NCBI GenBank assembly: GCA_030146905.1
Contig: JASLAV010000351.1
Coordinates: 1-16,124, forward strand
Length of the DNA: 16,124 nucleotides
Reading direction: 5' to 3'
From: Lentzea sp.
GTDB lineage: Bacteria > Actinomycetota > Actinomycetes > Mycobacteriales > Pseudonocardiaceae
This document shows, one piece after another, positions 5,376 through 12,163 of this stretch. Each line of letters starts with the position of its first letter. Positions within the stretch are counted from its first letter, which is position 1. The position numbers and the translations under genes are program-made. The notes beneath the pieces were generated by a model. It worked only from the letters and a program-made list of their open reading frames with translations, was not told where the DNA came from and did not search any database.

Positions 5376-7169
5376 GTGCGCGAGTTCAGCGTCCCCGCCA
5401 CCGCCGAAGTGGCTCCGCAGGAGAACCTCACCGACATGGTGTGGGCCAACGCGGAACGCTTCGGCAACGCCGTCAGCTTCCGCAGGCAGGTCGACGGCAC
5501 CTGGGTTGACATCACGGCGCGTGATTTCGCCGCACAGGTCATGGCTGTCGCCAAAGGCCTGGTGGCGGCGGGTCTCGAGCTGGGAGACCGGATCGGCCTG
5601 GTGTCCAAGACCCGCTACGAGTGGTCGTTGCTCGACTTCGCCATCTGGGCGGCGGGCGGCGTCGTCGTGCCGATCTACGAGACGTCGTCGGCCGACCAGA
5701 TCGAGTGGATCCTGTCCGACTCGGGCGCCAAGGCGGTCTTCGTCGAGGCGTCCTCGCACCGCGCGATGGTCGACGACGTCGTCGGCAAGCTGCCGGAGCT
5801 GCGCCACGTGTGGCAGATCGACGGCGCGGCCGCCGCGGTCGACGAGCTGACCGCGCTGGGTGCCGAGATCACCGACGAGCAGGTGCACGAGCGCCGCGGG
5901 CAGGCGAAGGCCGAGCACACGGCCACGCTGGTCTACACGTCCGGCACCACCGGCCGTCCCAAGGGCTGCACGCTGACCCACCGCAACCTGCTGTCCGAGG
6001 TGCGCTCGGCGCTGTCGCGGTTCCCCGAGATCCTCACCGCGGGCAACTCGCTGCTGCTGTTCCTGCCGCTCGCCCACATCCTGGCGCGTGCACTGGCGCT
6101 GGCGTGCGTGTACTCGCGCGTGACGCTGGGCCACACCGCGGACGTGAAGAACCTCGTCGAGGACCTCGGCCAGTTCCGGCCGACGTTCGTCGTCGCGGTG
6201 CCGCGCGTGTTCGAGAAGGTCTACAACGGCGCCAAGCAGAAGGCGCACGCCGGTGGCAAGGGCAAGATCTTCGACGCCGCCGAGGCGACGTCGGTCGCGT
6301 ACAGCAGCGCGCTCGACAACGGCGGTCCCGGTCTCGGCCTGCGGCTCAAGCACGCGGTGTTCGACAAGCTGGTGTTCGCGAAGCTGCGCGCCGCGCTGGG
6401 CGGTCGCGCGATCGCGGCGGTGTCCGGTGGCGCGCCGCTGGGCGACCGGCTGTCGCACTTCTTCCGCGGCGCCGGCATCCCGGTGTACGAGGGCTACGGC
6501 CTGACGGAGACGTCGGCGGCGGCGTGCGTGACGTTCCGCGGCCAGGAGAAGGTCGGCACGGTCGGCCTGCCTGTGCCCGGCACGTCGGTGCGGATCGCCG
6601 AGGACGGCGAGATCCTCATCAAGGGCGACATCGTGTTCACCGGCTACTGGAACAACGAGGCCGCCACCAAGGAGGCCCTCGAGGACGGCTGGTTCCACAC
6701 CGGTGACATCGGCGAGCTCGACGGCGACGGCTTCCTGAAGATCACGGGCCGCAAGAAGGAGATCATCGTCACCGCCGGTGGCAAGAACGTCTCCCCCGCG
6801 CAGCTCGAGGACCGCATCCGGGCGCACCCGCTGATCTCGCAGTGCATGGTGGTCGGCGACAAGCAGCCGTTCATCGGCGCGCTGATCACGATCGACCCGG
6901 AGTTCTTCCCGTCGTGGAAGGAGTCGCACGGCAAGCCCGCGTCCGCGGAGGTCCCCGACCTCATCGAGGACGCCGACCTGCTGGCCGAGATCCAGGCCGT
7001 GGTGGACGAGGCGAACAAGACGGTGTCGAAGGCGGAGGCGATCCGCAAGTTCCGCGTGCTGCCGGTGGACTTCACCGAGGCGGGCGGCGAGATGACGCCG
7101 TCGCTGAAGCTGAAGCGCTCCGTCGTGGCGTCGACCTACGCGTCGGACATCGACGCGATCTACTCGTAG
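5376..7169 (+). CDS. fadD15: Long-chain fatty acid-CoA ligase (AMP-forming), FadD15 type
   Basis: The 597-residue enzyme activates fatty acids to acyl-CoA through acyl-adenylate. The ANL-superfamily motifs are intact: P-loop YTSGTTGRPKG (187-197), YEGYGLTET (371-379), the adenosine-ribose binding W-F-H-T-G-D (439-444), hinge GRKKEIIVTAGGKN (458-471), and the C-terminal PSLKLKR with the likely catalytic Lys578. Length is as expected for the FadD15/long-chain ACSL group. GTG 5376 is set by GGAGG 5 nt upstream. It stands alone as a transcription unit: divergent from the SRPBCC cluster, closed by a strong hairpin at 7186-7224. In mycobacteria the homologous gene lies next to pimB; here a large regulator gene separates them. 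The chain-length range cannot be read from sequence. No carrier-protein or condensation domain is attached, so it is not an NRPS fragment. Confidence 0.95.
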   Translation: MREFSVPATAEVAPQENLTDMVWANAERFGNAVSFRRQVDGTWVDITARDFAAQVMAVAKGLVAAGLELGDRIGLVSKTRYEWSLLDFAIWAAGGVVVPIYETSSADQIEWILSDSGAKAVFVEASSHRAMVDDVVGKLPELRHVWQIDGAAAAVDELTALGAEITDEQVHERRGQAKAEHTATLVYTSGTTGRPKGCTLTHRNLLSEVRSALSRFPEILTAGNSLLLFLPLAHILARALALACVYSRVTLGHTADVKNLVEDLGQFRPTFVVAVPRVFEKVYNGAKQKAHAGGKGKIFDAAEATSVAYSSALDNGGPGLGLRLKHAVFDKLVFAKLRAALGGRAIAAVSGGAPLGDRLSHFFRGAGIPVYEGYGLTETSAAACVTFRGQEKVGTVGLPVPGTSVRIAEDGEILIKGDIVFTGYWNNEAATKEALEDGWFHTGDIGELDGDGFLKITGRKKEIIVTAGGKNVSPAQLEDRIRAHPLISQCMVVGDKQPFIGALITIDPEFFPSWKESHGKPASAEVPDLIEDADLLAEIQAVVDEANKTVSKAEAIRKFRVLPVDFTEAGGEMTPSLKLKRSVVASTYASDIDAIYS

Positions 7170-7185
7170 TAGCGCTGGAAGTACG

Positions 7186-7224
7186 CGAAAGGCCCAGGAG
7201 CTGAGAGAGCTCCTGGGCCTTTCG
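7186..7224 (+). terminator. Perfect 17-bp hairpin after the acyl-CoA synthetase gene
   Basis: The arms 7186-7202 (CGAAAGGCCCAGGAGCT) and 7208-7224 (AGCTCCTGGGCCTTTCG) pair without a mismatch around a 5-nt loop GAGAG, 16 bases after the stop codon. It has no true poly-T tail beyond the TTT inside the arm, as is usual in actinomycetes. Confidence 0.92.
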
Positions 7225-7239
7225 ACCCCCAGCGATCGT

Positions 7240-7259
7240 GATCCGCGGAGATCCGCGGA
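7240..7259 (+). repeat. Tandem GATCCGCGGA direct repeat, candidate operator
   Basis: GATCCGCGGA occurs twice head-to-tail at 7240-7249 and 7250-7259 with no mismatch. Each unit contains the palindrome CCGCGG, and the 10-bp period places both copies on one helix face. It lies between the fadD terminator and the regulator promoter, about 110 bp upstream of the predicted -10. Function unknown. Confidence 0.6.
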
Positions 7260-7319
7260 ACCCGAGAAGTTGTGTTGCCCCGGCCCCCCGACCGGGACGT
7301 GGAGAAGATTGCCGCACGG

Positions 7320-7349
7320 CGCTGACGTTTCGCTGACGCGTCGATGTCA
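7320..7349 (+). repeat. Three 11-bp-spaced repeats, candidate SARP operator
   Basis: CGCTGACG occurs at 7320-7327 and 7331-7338, exactly 11 bp apart. A weaker copy, CGATGTCA (5 of 8 positions matching), begins 11 bp further at 7342. SARP/OmpR-type wHTH regulators bind heptamer direct repeats with an 11-bp (or 22-bp) period overlapping the -35 region, and known sites resemble TCGAG. Here the second and third units, read one base earlier, start TCGCTGA and TCGATGT. The third unit overlaps the proposed -35 of the SARP gene, which suggests autoregulation. The repeats are seen; the binder is inferred. Confidence 0.55.
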
Positions 7350-7374
7350 CTCCGCGACAGCGCGCCAATAAGCT
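7345..7374 (+). promoter_or_regulatory. Candidate promoter of the SARP regulator gene
   Basis: TGTCAC (7345-7350, weak -35) and TAAGCT (7369-7374, TANNNT -10) are 18 bp apart. The weak -35 overlaps the 11-bp repeats, as expected for an activator-dependent promoter. A GA-rich Shine-Dalgarno (GAGGGGAAGG, 7406-7415) precedes ATG 7418. The predicted leader contains CGATCACG twice (7385-7392, 7399-7406). Confidence 0.45.
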
Positions 7375-7417
7375 GTCGGGTGGACGATCACGCACCGGCG
7401 ATCACGAGGGGAAGGCG

Positions 7418-10279
7418 ATGACTCCGGGTCCGCAGTTCCGGCTGCTCGGCCCGGTGGAGGTGCGCCTGGACGGCTCGTCGGTGGTGCTCCGCGCCGGCAA
7501 GCACAGAGCGTTGCTGGCGGCGTTGCTGCTGCGGCCCAACCGCGTCGTTCCCGTGACGGAACTGGTCCGCCACGTGTGGGGCGACACACCGCCCGCGCGC
7601 ACGCGTGGCGCGGTGCAGACCTACGTCATGCGGTTGCGCGCGGCGCTGGGTGACCCGTCGCTGATCCAGACCGCCGCCGACGGCTACCGGATGCGGGTCG
7701 ACCCGCTGGCCGTGGACGTGCACCGGTTCGCCGACGCCGCCGCCCGCGGACGTGCGGCCGCCGCCTCGAACGACCTGGTCAGGGCGCGGAAAGCGTTTGC
7801 CGAGGCGTTGGAGCTGTGGCGCGGCCCCGTGCTGTCGGACGTGCCGTCGGAGACGTTGTACTCCGAGCACGCGCCCAGGCTGACCGAGCTGCTGATGAAG
7901 GTGCACGAGCAGCGGATCGACGTCGAGCTCGCGCTGGGCAACCACGCGGACCTCGTGCCGGAGCTGTTCACGCTGACGCGGGACCACCCGTTGCGCGAGC
8001 GGTTCTGGGCGCAGCTGATGCTCGCGCTGTACCGCGGCAGCAGGCAGGCGGAGGCGCTGGAGGCGTTCCGGCAGCTCGACAGGACGCTGGACGAGCAGCT
8101 GGGCATCGACCCGTCGCCGGAGCTGCGGTCGTTGCACCAGGCGATCCTGACCGGTGCGCCGGAGCTGGCGGCACCGGTGCCGCCGCGGGAACCGGAACGC
8201 GCGCCCGCGACCCCGATGCGGCTGCCGGACGACATCGCGGACTTCACGGGCCGCGCCCGGCACGTGGAGCGGATCTCGGGGCTGGTCACGGGCGGGTCGG
8301 TGCCGATCGTGACGCTGGCGGGACAGCCGGGGGTGGGCAAGACGACGCTCGCGGTGCACGTGGCGCACCTGCTGCGCGACCGGTTCCCCGACGGGCAGCT
8401 GTACGTCGACCTGCGCGGCTACTCGCCGGGGCCACCGGCTGACGGAATGGACGTGCTGTCGCGGTTCCTGCGGGCGCTGGGGGTGCCGCCGGACGAGATC
8501 CCGCCGGACGCCGACGAGCAGAGCACGGTGCTGCGGTCGTTGCTGTCGGGCAAGCGGATGCTGCTGGTGCTGGACAACGCCTCCGCGCCGGACCAGGTGC
8601 GCCCGCTGCTGCCGGGGACGGCGTCGTGCCGCGTGATCGTGACGTCGCGGGACGACCTGCGCGGGCTGATCGCGATGAACGGCGCGCGGACCGTGCCGGT
8701 GGACGTGTTCTCCGCCGCCGAGTCGGAAGCGTTGCTGACGACGTTGCTGGGACCGGGTGACCACGCGGAGCTGGCGTCGCGGTGCGGGCACCTGCCGCTC
8801 GCGCTGCGGGTGGCGGCGGCGTACCTGGCGGGCCGTGACGACGTGACGATCTCCGGGTCGCCGATCGAGCTGGCCTACGCCGCTCTGCCGCCCGCGCCGC
8901 AGCGGTTGTTCCGGCTGCTGTCGGTCGTGCCGGGGCCGGACTTCACCGCGGAGGCCGCCTCCGCGCTGGCCGACGTGGACGCCGAGGGCCTGCTGACGGT
9001 GCTGGAGATCGCGCAGCTGGTCGTGCCGGTCGCGCCCGGCCGCTACCGGTTCCACGACGAGCTGGTCCGCCACGCCGCCGCGTTGCGCGAGGAGTCCGAC
9101 ACCCCCGCCGAGCAGGAGCTGGCGTGGACGGCGCTGCTGAACCACTACCTGCTCGGCGTCGAGCGGTGCGCCGAGCTGCTCTACCCCGGCATCGTGCGGC
9201 TGCCGTCGGCCGCGGCGGGCCCCGCACCGCGGATCGCCGGTCCGGCGGAGGCCCTGGTGTGGCTCGACGCGGAACGCCCGAACCTCGCCGCCGCGATCCG
9301 CCACGCCGCCGAGCACGGCCCGGCGCCCATGGCGTGGCAGCTGGCCGACGCGTTGCGCGGGTACCTGTGGATCGGCCAGCACGTCGGCGAGTGGCTCGCG
9401 ACGGCACGTCACGCCCTGCGGGCGGCGCAGGCGGCGGCGCACCGTCCGGCCGAGGCGGCGATGCACGCGAACCTCGGCACCCTGTACCTGCGGCTCGGCG
9501 AGTACGCGCTGTCGGTGGAGCACCACGACCACGCGATCGAGCTGTACCGGGCGCTGGGCGACAAGGACGCCGAGGCGAGCGTGCTGAACAACCTCAGCCT
9601 CGTGCACCGCCGTTCGGGAGAGCTGGGCCTGGCGAAGGACGCCCTGGTCCGCTGCCTGGAGATGCTGCGCTCGGCCGACAGCGTCAGCACCGGCCTGTAC
9701 AACCTCGGCCAGCTCTCCGTCGAGCTCGGCGAGCTCGACGGCGCGGTCGAGCACTTCTCCCAGGCGCTGGCACTGGCCCCGAACGCCGACAGCCACGCCT
9801 ACCTGGGCATGGCGCTGCGCCTGCAGGGAAGGCTGGTCGAGGCGCGCGCCCACCTCGACCGAGCCCTGGAGATCGGCAACGTGCCCGCCGGCGACGCCGA
9901 GGCGCTGGAGAACCTGGCGGCCGTGGAGCTCGCGGAGGGCAACTCCGAGGCGGCGCTGTCGTTCGCGACGCGCGCCCTGTCGCTGGTGGCCGACGGCGGG
10001 GACCCGCAGGTGGCGACGTCGGTGCGGATCACGCTCGGCGAGGTCCACCGGGCCATGTCCGGCCACGAGGCGGCCGCGGCGCTGTTCGAGCAGGCCCTGG
10101 CCACGGCGCGGCGGATCGGGTACGCCTCCGGCGAGGTCAGGGCGTTGATCAGCCTGGCGGCGGTGTGGCGCGACCTCTCCCGCGACTCCGACGCGCGGGC
10201 GGCAGCGGACGAGGCGGTGCGGCGCAGCGCCGAGCTGGGTCTGCGGGCCCTGGAGAACAGGGCCCGCGCGCTCGGCTAG
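7418..10279 (+). CDS. AfsR/SARP-type large transcriptional regulator (wHTH-BTAD-NB-ARC-TPR)
   Basis: The 953-residue protein has the layout of large SARPs. An OmpR-type winged helix occupies about residues 5-95 (FRLLGPVEV start, GAVQTYVMRLRAAL recognition region), and a bacterial transcriptional activation domain about 100-245. A linker leads to an NB-ARC/STAND ATPase with Walker A GQPGVGKT (302-309), Walker B LLVLDN (382-387) and HLPLAL (458-463). A winged-helix region follows, then C-terminal TPR-like helical repeats from about 690 to the end. Such proteins are ATP-dependent activators, often controlled by phosphorylation or ligand sensing through the TPRs, and in streptomycetes act on secondary metabolism and development. 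The target here is unknown; no biosynthetic cluster is in view. Start ATG 7418 has a good Shine-Dalgarno. Its stop shares the tetranucleotide CTAG with the stop of the convergent pimB gene. Confidence 0.93.
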   Translation: MTPGPQFRLLGPVEVRLDGSSVVLRAGKHRALLAALLLRPNRVVPVTELVRHVWGDTPPARTRGAVQTYVMRLRAALGDPSLIQTAADGYRMRVDPLAVDVHRFADAAARGRAAAASNDLVRARKAFAEALELWRGPVLSDVPSETLYSEHAPRLTELLMKVHEQRIDVELALGNHADLVPELFTLTRDHPLRERFWAQLMLALYRGSRQAEALEAFRQLDRTLDEQLGIDPSPELRSLHQAILTGAPELAAPVPPREPERAPATPMRLPDDIADFTGRARHVERISGLVTGGSVPIVTLAGQPGVGKTTLAVHVAHLLRDRFPDGQLYVDLRGYSPGPPADGMDVLSRFLRALGVPPDEIPPDADEQSTVLRSLLSGKRMLLVLDNASAPDQVRPLLPGTASCRVIVTSRDDLRGLIAMNGARTVPVDVFSAAESEALLTTLLGPGDHAELASRCGHLPLALRVAAAYLAGRDDVTISGSPIELAYAALPPAPQRLFRLLSVVPGPDFTAEAASALADVDAEGLLTVLEIAQLVVPVAPGRYRFHDELVRHAAALREESDTPAEQELAWTALLNHYLLGVERCAELLYPGIVRLPSAAAGPAPRIAGPAEALVWLDAERPNLAAAIRHAAEHGPAPMAWQLADALRGYLWIGQHVGEWLATARHALRAAQAAAHRPAEAAMHANLGTLYLRLGEYALSVEHHDHAIELYRALGDKDAEASVLNNLSLVHRRSGELGLAKDALVRCLEMLRSADSVSTGLYNLGQLSVELGELDGAVEHFSQALALAPNADSHAYLGMALRLQGRLVEARAHLDRALEIGNVPAGDAEALENLAAVELAEGNSEAALSFATRALSLVADGGDPQVATSVRITLGEVHRAMSGHEAAAALFEQALATARRIGYASGEVRALISLAAVWRDLSRDSDARAAADEAVRRSAELGLRALENRARALG

Positions 10280-11379
10280 CCGATCAGGCCTTCGAGGCGG
10301 TGCGCGAGCTGGTCCCACCGCCAGTGGTCGCTCACCCACTCCCGCCCGGCGCGGCCCATCTTCGCGGCCATGCCGGGGTCGGCGAGCAGCGCGGCGACCT
10401 TCGCGGCGACGTCCTCGACGTCACGGCCGTCGACGATGTTGCCGGTGGTGCCGTTGAGCACGGTCTCCGGCGCACCGCCGGACCGTCCCGCCACCACGGG
10501 CAGCCCGGTCGCCGAGGCCTCCAGGTAGACGATGCCGAGCCCTTCGACGTCGAGACCGCGACCGCGGGTGCGGCACGGCATCGCGAAGACGTCGCCGGCG
10601 TTGTAGTGCGCGGGCAGCTCCTCCCACGGCACCGACCCGGTCAGCACGACGTCGCGGTTGCCGGACGCCAGTTTCTCGAGCGTCCCCCGGTACGGCCCGC
10701 CGCCGACGATGAGCAGCGCGGCGTCCGGAACCGAGCGCTGGATCAGCGGCAGCGCCCGGATCAGGACGTCCTGCCCCTTGCGCGGCACCAGCCGTGACAC
10801 GCACACGACCACCGGCCGGTCGCCCAGCCCGTACCGGCGGCGGATCTCGGCGCGCGCGGCGGCGTCGGGGCGGTACAGCTCGGTGTCCACACCGGACGGG
10901 AGGTGCTCCAGCGCCGCCATCGCGCCGAACGCCGCGGCGAACCGCGACCGCGTGTACTTGCTGACGTACGTCACGACGTCCACACCGGACCCGATGAGCC
11001 GCAACGCCTGCCGCGCCACCGGCAGCATCGACCAGCCGACCTCGTGCCCGTGCGTGGACGCCACCGCGCGGCTCAGCCCGAGCGACGGCGCCAGCAGCGC
11101 GAGCGGTGCCGCGGCCCCGAACCACGCGGCCTCGCACGACTCGGCACGGGCGATGTCCCGAGCACGGGCCAGGACGTCCGGTGTCGGCAGCATCAGCGAC
11201 GTGGGGTGCCGCACCACCGGGAAGGGCTGCCGCGCGTCGAACTCCTCCGCGCCCGTCCACTTCGGCGCGTACACGACGAGGGAGTCCGCGGGCAGCCGTG
11301 TCGCCAAAGCGTGCAGGTAGGACTGAATGCCACCGGGGCGGGGCGGGAAGTCGTTGGTCACCAGCAGGGTTCGGCGCAC
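10276..11379 (-). CDS. pimB: GT4 mannosyltransferase, PimB' type
   Basis: The 367-residue GT-B enzyme closely recalls M. tuberculosis PimB' (Rv2188c), the GDP-mannose-dependent alpha-(1-6)-mannosyltransferase that adds the second mannose to phosphatidylinositol monomannoside. Matching blocks are LLVTNDFPPRPGGIQSYL near the N-terminus, WFGAAAPLALLAP, STHGHEVGWSMLPVARQ, the acceptor/donor boundary SRLVPRKGQD, and the donor-site block DVEGLGIVYLEASATGLPVVAG with the GT4 E-x7-E pair. It acts on the cytoplasmic membrane face without a transmembrane segment. GTG 11379 follows a TAGCGT box by 6 nt and lies 9 bp after the metalloprotease stop, so it may have its own leaderless transcript as well as read-through. 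The gene ends in the CTAG shared with the regulator's stop. Assignment is strong. Confidence 0.95.
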   Translation of the reverse strand: MRRTLLVTNDFPPRPGGIQSYLHALATRLPADSLVVYAPKWTGAEEFDARQPFPVVRHPTSLMLPTPDVLARARDIARAESCEAAWFGAAAPLALLAPSLGLSRAVASTHGHEVGWSMLPVARQALRLIGSGVDVVTYVSKYTRSRFAAAFGAMAALEHLPSGVDTELYRPDAAARAEIRRRYGLGDRPVVVCVSRLVPRKGQDVLIRALPLIQRSVPDAALLIVGGGPYRGTLEKLASGNRDVVLTGSVPWEELPAHYNAGDVFAMPCRTRGRGLDVEGLGIVYLEASATGLPVVAGRSGGAPETVLNGTTGNIVDGRDVEDVAAKVAALLADPGMAAKMGRAGREWVSDHWRWDQLAHRLEGLIG

Positions 11380-11385
11380 GCAGCA

Positions 11386-11391
11386 ACGCTA
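11386..11391 (-). promoter_or_regulatory. Leaderless-type -10 box (TAGCGT) of pimB, made of the upstream stop codon
   Basis: On the minus strand TAGCGT is followed by TGCTGC (6 nt) and GTG 11379. Its first three bases are the TAG stop of the metalloprotease-like gene. There is no Shine-Dalgarno in the 9-bp gap. Confidence 0.5.
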
Positions 11392-12150
11392 TCCGATGGT
11401 GGTTCTCAGGAACTCACGCCAGCCCGCGACGTCCACCAGGTCCACGGCGGACTTCGACGCGTGCCTCAGGAAGAAGTCCACGACACCCCGCTCCCCCAGC
11501 ACCGACTCCAGGTACACCATGATCGAGTACGCCTGCTGGTAGGCGAGCTCACGCCCCGGTCCGCCGAAGTCGGTGGGCGGGGCCGAGACGTCCGGGGTCA
11601 GCGCCGGCGCGGCCTGGCGCAGCGACAGCCCCAGCCCGTGGAACGCCACCCAGTCCGCGAACCCCTCCACGAGCCACAGCGGAGCCGAGTCCGACGTGAG
11701 GTCGCGCGTCGCGACGTGCGTGATCTCGTGCCGCAGCAGCACCCTCAGTTCGAGGTCCGACAACGACGCCGCGCGCACCCGGTTGAGGACCACCCGCTGC
11801 CCTGTCCCGTCGCGGATGGCGATCCCCGCCATGTCCGCGAACGCCGGTCCGACGAGCGACACCAGCTCCGGATTCGAGGCCGGAACGACGACGTCGACCC
11901 GTCTCGTCCAGCTGATATCCAATACATCAGCGACCGCGCGCACCGACTCGTCCAGCAGCCCGGCCGCCCGCGCCGCCAGTTCACCGTCGCAAGAACTGCT
12001 GGTCACGGTGCCCGACGACACCGTCAGCACGGCCTCTTTGCAATGGACGTTTTCAGTCGACTGCAACTCAACGGGCCGTGTTGCAACGGTCAGGCCCAGC
12101 AGGAACGTCATGGCGACGGTGACCGCCAGCAACGTCCTGAGGTGCTTCAC
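11389..12150 (-). CDS. Exported HExxH metalloprotease-like protein (peptidase MA-like)
   Basis: The 253-residue product begins with Lys-His and Arg and then a hydrophobic stretch (residues about 7-23), a likely signal peptide or N-terminal anchor. The body contains HEITH (His141, Glu142, His145) and, 17 residues on, Glu162 in WLVEGFADW. This is the gluzincin arrangement of the peptidase MA-like superfamily. Two cysteines (37 and 54) early in the mature part could form a disulfide outside the cell. The zinc-peptidase role is inferred from these residues; substrate unknown. It lies 10 bp after the NlpC/P60 gene and 9 bp before pimB, where M. tuberculosis has, as I recall, the uncharacterised Rv2189c. 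GTG 12150 is preceded by TAGCGT and 7 nt and lacks a Shine-Dalgarno. Bases about 12030-12090 are less GC-rich than the surroundings. Confidence 0.85.
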   Translation of the reverse strand: MKHLRTLLAVTVAMTFLLGLTVATRPVELQSTENVHCKEAVLTVSSGTVTSSSCDGELAARAAGLLDESVRAVADVLDISWTRRVDVVVPASNPELVSLVGPAFADMAGIAIRDGTGQRVVLNRVRAASLSDLELRVLLRHEITHVATRDLTSDSAPLWLVEGFADWVAFHGLGLSLRQAAPALTPDVSAPPTDFGGPGRELAYQQAYSIMVYLESVLGERGVVDFFLRHASKSAVDLVDVAGWREFLRTTIG

Positions 12151-12157
12151 CGGCGCA

Positions 12158-12163
12158 ACGCTA
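12158..12163 (-). promoter_or_regulatory. Leaderless-type -10 box (TAGCGT) of the metalloprotease gene
   Basis: On the minus strand TAGCGT is followed by TGCGCCG (7 nt) and GTG 12150. The TAG is also the stop codon of the NlpC/P60 gene, the same arrangement as at pimB. The 9 bases TAGCGTTGC are identical at both junctions. Confidence 0.5.

Noticed and set aside
4941..6929. A 662-codon open frame antisense to the acyl-CoA synthetase gene
   Set aside because: It overlaps a gene with all ANL motifs and has shadow-type composition; part of it also crosses the divergent promoter region.
5376..10279. A secondary-metabolite cluster suggested by an acyl-CoA ligase next to a SARP regulator
   Set aside because: No carrier protein, synthase, tailoring or transport genes are present; the ligase has the stand-alone FadD15 build and is separated from the SARP by a strong terminator.
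7388..10339. A 983-codon open frame antisense to the SARP gene
   Set aside because: Composition is almost wholly Arg, Gln, His, Pro, Gly and Val with no recognisable domain; it mirrors a well-supported regulator gene and is the usual high-GC shadow.
9124..10797. A 557-codon plus-strand frame across the SARP 3' end and antisense to pimB
   Set aside because: It is out of frame with the SARP TPR region, which reads as real helical repeats, and low in sequence complexity.
11912..11932. Inverted repeat GCTGAT...ATCAGC inside the metalloprotease gene as an operator or terminator
   Set aside because: The stem is only 6 bp, it lies within conserved coding sequence, and it has no neighbouring promoter signal.
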